Shown here in pieces: positions 44,523 to 55,031 of a stretch of 64,000 nucleotides of DNA (positions are counted from its first letter, which is position 1; every line of letters starts with the position of its first letter). The notes under the pieces were generated by a model that saw nothing but the letters and a program-made list of their open reading frames with translations, was not told the DNA's origin and made no database searches. Source of the stretch: Helichrysum umbraculigerum (lineage: Eukaryota; Streptophyta; Magnoliopsida; Asterales; Asteraceae); the NCBI GenBank assembly GCA_949592205.1, contig CATIUR010000006.1, positions 66,894,001-66,958,000 of the forward strand, in the 5' to 3' direction. Both the position numbers and the translations under genes were made by a program.

Positions 44523-46850
44523 TGTAAGACCCGGTCCTTACGCAAACCAAAAACATATCTTTTTAATATTATAAAACAAGTGGAAGCGCGTCCCCAAAAT
44601 ATTACTATCCGTTAATTACATCAAAATTGCCAATTGAACGCGTCAAAGGCCTTTTTCTAAAGTTATATTGTTGTCAAGTTTAACGATGACCAAAATATGA
44701 CAACATTAGTTAAGCATTTACAACCATATTAGTTACAACCCCTATTAACACAAACGGGCCTTATATAAAACGTTTCCAAAAAGGCAACCACAAAAGATCA
44801 GAGTTGCGCCAAGCTTTAGTCAAACTTCCAGTCAACATCTACAACCCGAACATCTACATCAACAACAAGCTAACCTAATCTGCAAAAAGAATCAACAACG
44901 AGGGATTAGCTCACGCTAAGTGAATGGAACCGTAACCGACGGTTCAACCCACTCATAACAAGTCTTACAACTAAGCAACAACCACAAGTAAAACACATAA
45001 GCACATAACGTCAAGAGGACCGGCGGTTCCTGGTATCCACCCAACCCAGAAACCACGACTACTGGGCGCTACGCCATTCCCAGTAATCGACCGATAGCTT
45101 GAGTACTACCTTCACTGACTAGGCTTGTTCTCAACTATGTGTCTCAAAGAAACCTCGACAACTACACAGTAGTACCCAAACCCAACCAACAACAGTTGAC
45201 CTCTGAAAACAACCATATTGCATTCACAATGCAAAAGCACACAACAACAAGCAACAGTTCACAACTGTTATCAACTAAACAACAATTCAACAACAATCAC
45301 ACAACAACACATATATTCAGTAATATAAACAAACAGACAAGACTGGTACCGGTACGACCAATAACAACAACCTACTGATATAAACAATCCTGGTTACCCG
45401 TTGTAACCGAACCCGTTACAACTGGGTGAAACCGAGGACTACAATTCCACTCACCGATAGTCAAGATCTTCAACTCAGTGGTCTTATATTACTGAGTTGC
45501 CGCCCGCTTATCTGAATAAACAAATAATAACCAAGTCAGTATCTCGCCTCATCAATGTATATCTTATACCAATACAAATTCATATATTTCAAAACATATA
45601 TTTCTAAGCATAAAGTGCCACTAAAATGTCACGGAAGTGCCACTAAAGCAATATCATATACAATACCCAATTGACTTTAAACTCTTTCATTAAGCCCCGA
45701 AACCCCTTAAAATCGTTCACATTATTATGTATTTCTTTTAATAAAAAGTGCCACTAAATTACCGTTTAAGTGCCACAAAAGGAATGTCAACCATAAGTGC
45801 CACTAAAAACACCATCTTCTAAACACTTATGCATTTTCAAAATTTACAAAATCCTTCAAAATAATTCATGCAAACGCGATCCGGATCAAAGTGGCTGGAT
45901 CGCGTTCACCTTTAGAAAAAGTTCTGTCACCGAAATACACATGGCAACGCGATCCGGAACAAGGTGCTGGATCGCGTTCGTATGACCAAAAACTCGACTA
46001 TATTAAATTATAACTAAGGAACGCGATCCTGGTTCAAGGCTGGGATCGCGTTTGACACTTTTTCAGCAACAAAACTCAGGCATATAACACTTTTCAGCTC
46101 GAGCCAAACCCCCAAAATTCACCAAATCAGTTTATAAACACGAATTTACCCAAAAAATGACCATAACTTCGACCATAAACATGTAATAACAACAACAAAC
46201 ACTTTCTAACAACAATCTAACTCATGCATCACTATCAAACCAAATCAAAATCATCAAACCCTAACCTATGAACTAAATGAAGAACACTAACCATTTCTAG
46301 CATTCAATCATCATATGATCATGTAAAATCGTTACCTAATCATGTTGTAACTAATATCTAGCATCAATTTCACATAATCACATATGTTCATCATTTTCCC
46401 AATTCCTACAAAATGAACTCAAGAACACTAGAATTACTTACAATCAATGGGGAAGATGATATGGATGATGATGAAACTCAGATTCCCTTTAGCTAGATTC
46501 AATCTCAAGATTTTGTGTTCTTGGTTTTTCTTTGAATTAGAGAGTTTAGAAGATTTAGGTGAAATGAAGAACAAATGATGAAATGGTAGATAAGAAATGA
46601 TCCAGAGAATTCCACCGCCCCATCTTTTATTAAGTATAAATTATACCCGTTCTTAACCTATTGTCTGGAACCCGAAAATACCCGTAAGTCAAAGTACTTT
46701 TATTTTACCATCAACTTTAACTTTTTAAAACAAACAATATTTTACTTGTCACAATTAAAACTGAGGCTCTTTTACTTGTTTATTCTTAAATAAACCAACC
46801 ACACTTATTAAAATACAATTTATTTTCAGGTCCAGAAACAGGGTGTTACA
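44523..46850 (-). repeat. 5' LTR of TR-GAG copy 2
   Basis: 2328 bp, nearly identical to the 3' LTR at 40668-42994 and holding the same CGCGATCC inverted repeats. Confidence 0.93.
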
Positions 46851-46941
46851 GTTATTTTGTTCAACAACATCTAGGTTCAACTCTTAGCATCTCCATTACT
46901 TACGTATCTTTTTTTTGCTACATGTTTATTATTATTGTTAT

Positions 46942-49440
46942 TGTAACACCCCCAAATTTGATGATTTGCGGAAGCTTGATTTGGGTGTTACTAATCAATA
47001 ACAAAGCACAAAGATATATAGTAAACGACTCTATATGCGTCGTTTTAACAAAATATATTGATAATAGAAATGTTTACAACATTTAAAGCTTTACATAGCT
47101 CGAGTTTAATTAAAATGAGATTTCAGTACATAAGTACTTGTACAAAAATATACTAATGCAAGAAAATCTCAATCGTCTGTATGCTGACTCGAGCTAACTC
47201 CTGAAGCAGAAACATCCTACTGCTGGGTACCTGCGATATATGCTAAAAGGTCAGCTATAAAGCTGGTGAGCTCACAGGTTTGAAATCAAGTAATATCGTA
47301 TGAACCGCAAGATTTAAATAATGAATTGCATCCAGCAATTAAATAATGAATTGCATCTAGCAATTAAATAATGAATTGCATCCAGCAATTAAATGATAAT
47401 CATCGTGTATACAGCCATGAGCACATAGTTGAGCTTAACTCGAGGGCCGGGTCCCCTATAGAGAATTCCGGGCGAGGTGCCTCCACGAATGCCTAATCAA
47501 CATTCGTCTTCCCAAATATTAGTACGTCCGTTTACCCGGTTAGTGCTTGCTAACCCGGACGAGGAGGGTCAATCCTATATGGTACCATATACTAATATTC
47601 ACGCTACAACGTATTAACAACTATGCTGACGGAGGACTTTAAAATGATTAGTTTCGAAAAACTCATGTAGTATATGAAAAGTTGGTACTTGCGTTCACAT
47701 GTTAAAAGTTGAGCAATATATCACACCCCTGAGTAAAACAGTAAAAAGAGGGGCTATGAGACTCACCTGAGTCTGAATGCGTTTACACAAACGTAAGTTG
47801 ATTAGCCGAATATGAAGTCCAAAGACTTGTAACCTGAGGGTGTCCACGACACGCGATGGTTATAATCATGATTGGGTATCTCAAAAGATCACCCTTGTAG
47901 TTGTTACACAACTATATATATGTCCAAATTACTACGATTTGGTTGATTTGTTAAGTGTTTGAAAACATGTACGGCCCGTTGGTGATGGATTTGTAATAAT
48001 AATCTCAACTATTATTATTGTGATTTCGTGGCGTTTTACTTTGAAAAATGTGTTTCGATTGTGTTTTAGAAGCCGTTACGGAATCTAAGTACGGGGGTCC
48101 GGGGGCAGCGCCCCTGGCTGGGGTCGAGCTGCCAGGTCAGCTTGGAAAATTTTTATTTCTACTATATTGCTTTGACGAAAAACGCATCTGGAATCTGAAT
48201 TCGGGTAAAATCGAGTGATAAATTTCGAGTCTCGACACTTAGTAAAAATCTGAGTTTTCTGTGTTTTGCGACACAATATGCGACACAAAAGTGATTATGC
48301 GACACAAGGGTTGTGTCGCATAAGAATGCGACACAATGTCTATACGACACAAGGGTTGTGTCACATGAATGCGAAATGCTGATTCAACAGCGACATAGTG
48401 ATTGTGTCGTATGGGGTATGCGACATAGTGGTTGTGTCGCAGGACTTGCGACACTAATTATTTGGTACGACATAAGGTACGACATAACATGGGAAATACG
48501 ACATAAAGGCCAAAATACGACACAACATGCGACACAAGGCTTGTGTCGCATGGATGAACACCAGCCCAGAAAGTCCGGCTGTCTAACTTTTTCCGGCCAA
48601 AAATCCGTTTTAAACTCGTTTTCAAGCTATAAATTTGTGTTCTATACATTGTAATGGACATATACTAGTTATAATAACAACTAGAAATCGAAAATACTAA
48701 AAATCGAGAGATTTCGGGATTTTGTCGGAAACTTACAATTTGCCGAAATGGAAATCCGGAAAGATAGTGTTGTAGATCGTCGCGAGGTGGTCGTGAATCT
48801 CTAAAAATATTGGTGATCCGGTTGCGTTTGGTAGTAGTATTGTGCGATTTAGGTGGATGGTGGTGATTTTGATTAGTAGAGAGAAAATAGGAGAGAGAGA
48901 GAGATAAGAAAGGTGATAAAATGAAGAAAGAAAGATGGGAGGTGGGGTTTATCCCCACTTTTCCAGTTTTCGCCCCGCGTTCCGTGTGGTGTTCGTTTGC
49001 TCCGTCGTTTAAACGTTAAATAATTATTTTACATTTTAATTATAAGTTTTAAAATACAATTTATTACGCGATATATTGTTTAAATATTCTACTAATCAAT
49101 TTATATTTAGGTTATAAAATGTAAGTTAATTTGTTTGTGCGTTTTACATTTTTAAATCGTATAAGTTTTGTTTGTATGATTCCGAATGATTACGAAATAT
49201 TATCATAATAATATTTTTGATATAACAATGTTATTTAATAAAATTGGTCACCAACGTCCGTATTAAATTGAATCGAATTACATTCGATTTAAATTGCGTA
49301 CGATTTAACCAAATCGCATTTTCGTATATATTCAACAATATATATAATTCGATACATTAATTAGCTTAACACAGAACTAATTACATGTATTAACATATGA
49401 TTAGGCACTAATTACTAGTCCTAATTTGGCGGGTGTTACA
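46942..49440 (-). repeat. 3' LTR of Tekay element B
   Basis: 2499 bp, TGTAACACCCCC to GGGTGTTACA. Includes a triple ATGAATTGCATCCAGCAATTAA direct repeat (47320-47395), the splice-like block (47761-47770, minus strand), the GCGACAC array (48268-48551) and a CT-rich leader-like part (48830-48970 on the minus strand). Confidence 0.95.
48268..48551. repeat. GCGACACAA / TTGTGTCGC inverted-repeat array in Tekay B LTR
   Basis: Repeats of ATGCGACACAAGGGTTGTGTCGCAT and shorter variants (TACGACATAA) match the array in TR-GAG copy 1 read on the other strand. The 5' LTR copy is at 56358-56641. Confidence 0.9.
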
Positions 49441-49450
49441 TTCTCCCCCT
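49441..49450 (-). other. polypurine tract, Tekay element B
   Basis: On the minus strand AGGGGGAGAA abuts the 3' LTR. The palindrome AATTTCGTCCCGAAATTT lies beside it at 49459-49476. Confidence 0.9.
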
Positions 49451-49474
49451 GTTAGAAGAATTTCGTCCCGAAAT

Positions 49475-52400
49475 TTAGCTCGAAGTCGTGATTGATGTAG
49501 AATCAGTGAATAGTTGAGGATATTTGAGTCGCATTTGGTCTTCCCGTTCCCAGGCGAATTCCGGACCACGCCGCGAATTCCATCTGACCTTGACGATGGG
49601 AATACGACTTTGTTTCAGTTGTTTGACCTCACGGTCCATAATTTCAGCGGGTTCCTCAACGAAATGAAGTTTATCGTCAACACGAATTTCATCTAATGGA
49701 ATAATAAGTGTCTCATCAGACAGACACTTCTTCAAATTTGAAATATGAAAAGTAGGGTGCACGCTGCTGAGTTCGGATGGCAGCTGCAATCGATAAGCTA
49801 CGGGGCCAATCCGTTCGAGGATTTCAAAAGGCCCTATGTATCTGGGATTCAACTTCCCGCGTTTGCCAAAACGGATGACGCCTTTCCAAGGCGATACTTT
49901 TAAGAGAACTCGATCCCCAACTTGGAACTCTAGTGGTTTGCGTCTCACATCAGCATAACTTTTCTGACGATCACGTGCGGCTTTGAGTCTGTTTTGGATT
50001 TCCACAATTTTCTCAGTGGTGGCGTGAATGAGTTCAGGACCAGTGAGTTGACTATCTCCCACCTCAGTCCAACAGATCGGTGATCGGCACCTACGACCGT
50101 ACAGTGCCTCAAAAGGTGCAGCCTTAATGCTGGCATGATAACTGTTATTGTACGAGAATTCGCACAACGGTAAATGTCTTTCCCAGTTTGTACCGAAATC
50201 AACTACGCAGGCTCGTAGCATGTCCTCCAGTGTTTGAATGGTTCGTTCACTCTGGCCATCGGTTTGAGGATGGTACGCGGTACTCATATCGAGACGGGTA
50301 CCCATAGCTTTCTGAAGTGATTGCCAAAAGTGAGAAGTGAAACGGGCATCTCTGTCAGAGATGATTGAGACTGGAACACCGTGATGAGAAACGATTTCCT
50401 TGATGTAGATTTGTGTAAGGCGTTCCATTTTATCGTTTTCTTTGATTGCCAGGAAATGAGCAGATTTGGTGAGACGATCGACGATCACCCAAATGGTATC
50501 GCAACCGCTCGACGACTTGGGTAGTTTGGTTATGAAATCCATGGCAATTTGATCCCATTTCCATTCAGGGATTTCAGGTTGTTGGAGTAAACCAGGAGGT
50601 TTCTGATGTTCGGTTTTGACTTTCGAGCAAGTAAGACATTTGCTGACATAAGTGGCGATTTCGGCTTTCATGTTTGGCCACCAATAAAATTCCTTGATTC
50701 CGTGGTACATCTTATCGGATCCCGGGTGGATAGAATATTTAGACTTGTGAGCCTCGTCCATCACCAAGTCTCTTAGGTTCCCGAAACTAGGCAACCAGAT
50801 TCGGTTTGAGAAATACCTAATCCCGTTAGGTTTGATTTCAAATTGTTTGTCGATGCCCCGCAAGGCTTCATTTTTGATGTTTTCAGATTTCAGGGCTTCG
50901 ATCTGAGCGGTATGAATTTGAATGGTAAGATCGTTGTGAATGGTCATACTGAGGGCTCGGACTCGAAGTGGTTTTGGTCGTTCCTTTCGGCTGAGGGCAT
51001 CGGCTACAACATTAGCCTTCCCTGGATGGTACTTGATCTCGCAATCGTAATCGGTAAGCAACTCGACCCATCGACGTTGCCTCATATTGAGATCCTTCTG
51101 ATCGAAGATATGTTGGAGACTTTTATGATCGGTAAAGATTGTGCACTTAGTGCCGTAGAGATAATGTCTCCAGATTTTGAGAGCAAAAACGACAGCTCCA
51201 AGTTCGAGATCATGAGTGGTGTAGTTCTTTTCATGAATTTTCAGCTGTCGTGAGGCATAGGCAATAACTTTATCTCGTTGCATCAATACGCAACCGAGAC
51301 CTTGGTGAGAAGCATCACAGTATACCACGAAGTCATCGGTGCCTTCGGGTAAGGATAGAATTGGAGCACTGCAAAGCTTTTGTTTTAATAATTGGAACGC
51401 TGACTCTTGTTTATCGGTCCAATCGAACATTTTGTCCTTCTGAGTCAGTACCGTGAGTGGTTGAGCTATTTTAGAGAAATTTTCAATAAATCGCCGATAG
51501 TACCCAGCAAGACCCAAGAATTGTCGTACTTCAGTTGCAGAGGTGGGTGCTTGCCAGTCTTTGATAGCCTCGATCTTTGATGGGTCCACGTGAATTCCCT
51601 GACTGTCGATCACGTGACCAAGAAATTGAACAGTTTGTATCCAGAACTCACACTTAGAGAATTTGGCATAAAGCTCCTCGTGTCTAAGGAGTTCAAGGAT
51701 GGTTTTGAGGTGTTGCGCATGTTCTTGTTCGTTGCGCGAGTAAATGAGTATGTCATCGATAAAGACAATGACAAACTTGTCGAGGTAAGGTTTGCACACC
51801 CGGTTCATGAGATCCATGAATACAGCCGGTGCGTTTGTTAGACCGAAGGGCATCACTTGGAATTCGTAGTGCCCGTAACGAGTTCTGAAAGCAGTTTTTG
51901 GAATATCGGTGTCGCGAACTCGTAACTGATGATAACCTGATCGCAGGTCGATTTTTGAGTAGAAACTTGAACCTTGAAGTTGGTCGAATAGATCATCAAT
52001 GCGAGGAAGTGGATATCGGTTCTTGACGGTCAATTTGTTCAATTCTCGGTAGTCGATGCACATTCGGAAAGAACCGTCCTTCTTTTTGACAAATAAGACC
52101 GGAGCTCCTCAAGGTGAAGAACTCGGTCTAATGAATCCTCGATCCAGAAGTTCCTGTAACTGAGAGGACAACTCCTGAAGTTCAGATGGAGCTAAACGGT
52201 ACGGTGCGCGGGCCACCGGTGCGGCACCCGGCACAAGATCAATCGAGAACTCAACCTGTCTAGGCGGAGGTAGACCAGGTAGTTCTTCCGGAAAGACTTC
52301 GGGAAAGTCTCTAACAATCGGCACATCCTCAAGTCGCTTCTCTTCCGACTTCTTCTCCATGATGTGTGCGAGTATGGCAGAGTAACCCTTTCTCAGAAAT

Positions 52401-53923
52401 TTTCGGGTTTTTAAGCAGGAGATTATATTGAGTCCCGTCCCACCGGTCTCCCCCTGTATGATCAAGGTTCCACCAACGGCGAGTGGGATACGGACGATTT
52501 TATCGTGACAAACGATTTCAGCTCGATATTTGGACAACCAGTCCATTCCAATAATGACATCGAAACTCCCGATTTCAATGGGTATAAGGTCGATCGAAAA
52601 GGTTTCGTCAGCTAGGTTTAAAGTGCAATTAGGTATCACACTGGTGGTTTCTACAAGTTTTCCATTGGCTAGCTCTACAGTGTACTTAACATCTAAGGCA
52701 ACAGGAGTGATGTCAAGTAATGGGCAAAAATCATCGGAGATAAAGCTTCTATCAGCACCAGTATCAAATAGAACAGAAGCATTTAAGTTGTTGAGGAGGA
52801 ACATACCCGAGACCACATTCGGGTCCTGGCGGGCGTCCCCAGATTTGATGACGAAAGCTCTGCTTCGGGTGTTGTTGTTGTTGCTGTTGCGGTTGTTGTT
52901 GTTGTTGTTGTTCTTCAGTTTTGGGCACGAGTCCCTGAAATGCCCAGGTTTCCCACACTCAAAGCATACTTTGGGTGGTCTGGTGTTGTTGGGGTTGTTG
53001 TTGGTAGGAGAGCGGCAATCTTTGGTAAGGTGGCCGTACCTCTTGCAGTTGTTGCAAAAGGGACCACAGGAGCCTTCATGGTGGCGGCTGCAATTGGGAC
53101 AATATGGTTTGCTCCCAGTGTAACCCCGGATGATGTCAGTGGTGGTGTTGTAAGCTTTGATGGTGTCGGGTTTCTTGTTTTGTTGGTTGGAGGGGTTGTT
53201 GTGGTAGTCAGACCACTTGCGTTTGTTGTTATGGGAGGATGAAGTGGGTTGTTCAGAATCTTGGCTCATTGACATCAAGTCTTGGGCCAATAGGATTGCA
53301 CCGTCGATGGTGGTTGGTTTTGAAGAGATGACGTGTCCCCGAACAGGGTCAGGGAGACCAAGGGTGTACTTCCTGATTTTATCAGGTTCAGTGCTAACCA
53401 TAGCTGGGCGGAGGGCAGCTAGTTGTTGAAACCTGGTGGTATAACCATCGATATCACCACCCTGAACCTTTAAGTTCCAGAACTCCTCATCTAGCTTTTG
53501 GAGTTTGGCGATAGAGCAGTATTTGGCAGTGAGTTTTGCCTTCAATTCCTCCCAAGTGAGTTGGTAGGCGATATCAGCACCCACTGATTGGGTATATGAA
53601 TTCCACCAAGAGTGGGCATCATCTTCAAGAGAGCAGGTGGCGAAGTTTACTTTGTCGTTCTCCGCGCATTTACTGACACGGAAAACAGTTTCCATTTTCT
53701 CAAACCATCTGATCAGTCCGATGGCTCCTTCAGAACCCTTGAAGCTCGAGGGTTTGCAGCTTTGAAAGTCCTTGTAAGAACAAGGTTTGACGGCAGAGGT
53801 TCCAGCGGTATCGCTGTTTCTTGTGGAGTTGGGTGGGGTATTCCGAGCCAAGGCTTCAGTAACAGCCTGGGTTATGAGTGACGTGATCTGAGCATCTGTG
53901 TAAGGTCGTGTCTTTGGCGGCAT
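49475..53923 (-). pseudogene. Gag-Pol polyprotein of Tekay element B, one in-frame TGA
   Basis: A single frame of about 1482 codons starts at the ATG 53921-53923 (MPPKTRPYTDAQ) and ends at 49475. Gag domain first; two CCHC knuckles near residues 288-330 (CNNCKRYGHLTKDC, CFECGKPGHFRDSC); an Asn-rich linker; protease with LFDTGADRSFIS near 386; RT with FIDDILIYS near 719; RNase H (VVYCDASHQGLG); integrase with an HHCC zinc finger and Asp, Asp, Glu near 1126, 1189 and 1224; and a chromodomain-like tail near 1424-1478. Codon 605 is TGA (52109-52111), just where RT homology begins; homologous proteins have Trp there. The frame is otherwise whole. Either a fresh null mutation or a readthrough site; the former is the simpler reading. 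Confidence 0.93.
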
Positions 53924-54211
53924 GATTCTTCAATAAAAGAAATGAAGATACATGAGATTTTGTAAGAAAGTTGTATTTATTTCAGATGTACATGTATAAA
54001 GGTGGTAATACATAACATCGATATGAAAAAGAATTATGGCAATTAATATGAGTTGAACAACAAGAAATATTTGATAGCTAATACGAGTTCAAAGGTTACA
54101 TCCTACAGATGTATTACAAAAGATGTCGGGAATTGTTACATCCGACTGAATTATAGAGTAGCGCGTAGATAGTTACTAGATTACAGGATAGATTACAAGA
54201 CAAAGACTACA

Positions 54212-54703
54212 CTAGTCTTGACGTAGATTAATTTGTTCCATCATCGTGACAAGACGGTCCACAGTGTTTGCAAGCCTGCTAGCTTGTCGGGCGTTGTCTT
54301 CTGCTAGCGCAAGTCGTTGTGTTATTCCGCGCGCATACTCTTCTGCTTCATGTGAGCGTTGCTCACATTCTTCCATCCTTTGTTGTAGAAGGGCATTTTC
54401 CACCCTTATTTCTATAATTTGGTTGCGAAGGACATCCATGTTGTTGTTTGTGGTTTCAAGGTCGTCGGAGACCTGTTCTATGCGTTCAAGAGACGTAAGT
54501 CGCCAGTTTTCATTTGTTTCCTGCAACACTACATCCATGGTGCGAAGTCGCTGCTCGTGTTGATTTACCCTAGCAGTTAAAGCCGGTAAGGCGATGTGAG
54601 TGGGATACGGGCCAGCTCGAGGCAACCTGTTGTTCCTCCTTGCTACCCTTGGGTTCTGCGACCCGGATGGAGAACGAGATGAATTTGATGGGATGTTTGC
54701 CAT
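54212..54703 (-). CDS. extra coiled-coil ORF between 5' LTR and gag (element B copy)
   Basis: 163 codons, ATG at 54701-54703 (MANIPSNSSRSPSG), ending 288 bases before the gag ATG, same strand but a separate cistron. A basic Ser/Arg-rich N-terminus (residues 1-36) is followed by long amphipathic helices (RVNQHEQRLRTMDVVLQET; RLALAEDNARQASRLANTV). There is no Cys/His finger, membrane segment or protease motif. The element A copy (950-1435) keeps the same frame and length, with changes concentrated at residues about 87-136. Function unknown. Being upstream of gag, it would be first to be translated on the genomic RNA unless bypassed or spliced out. Confidence 0.7.
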   Translation of the reverse strand: MANIPSNSSRSPSGSQNPRVARRNNRLPRAGPYPTHIALPALTARVNQHEQRLRTMDVVLQETNENWRLTSLERIEQVSDDLETTNNNMDVLRNQIIEIRVENALLQQRMEECEQRSHEAEEYARGITQRLALAEDNARQASRLANTVDRLVTMMEQINLRQD

Positions 54704-55015
54704 TTCTGAGACAAAGCGTTAGTAAGATTGAGGCCTATATTCATATAGCTCCTATATAATATAGCCTATTGAGTGTCTAGCATAAACATGTTTGAGTCTC
54801 GGTTCTCTCGAGGTCAGAGTCTTCTATTGTATCCTGTTCAGCCAAAACTACTTTCAGATCTTACATCATCTTTGCTTAATTGTACATAGTTGATCAGGCT
54901 ATGTTAAATTAAACTCGTATGCTGTAATCCCTGAACCAGTCATACCTAATAAGGAATACTGCCTAATGGTCATAGTCTAGGCTCACTAAATGCAACCTAG
55001 TTCACTATAACCTTA

Positions 55016-55028
55016 GGCTCTGATACCA
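55016..55028 (-). other. primer binding site (initiator Met-tRNA), Tekay element B
   Basis: TGGTATCAGAGCC on the minus strand, three bases from the 5' LTR. Confidence 0.93.
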
Positions 55029-55031
55029 ATC

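Larger units (their letters stand above)
40668..46850 (-). mobile_element. non-autonomous gag-only LTR retrotransposon (TR-GAG type), copy 2, unrelated LTR family
   Basis: LTRs at 40668-42994 (3') and 44523-46850 (5') flank an internal region of only 1528 bp with PBS, a gag frame and PPT but no pol. The TSD is GTTAT (40663-40667 and 46851-46855). I noticed only three LTR-LTR differences over 2.3 kb (GGCCC/GACCC, one A indel, GACGACC/GATGACC), so insertion was very recent. LTR and gag sequences differ greatly from TR-GAG copy 1, so this is a separate lineage. Confidence 0.93.

Noticed and set aside
50843..51253. 136-codon + strand open frame opposite pol (and several others across 49475-53923)
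   Set aside because: Shadow of the gag-pol frame on the other strand; no recognisable domain.
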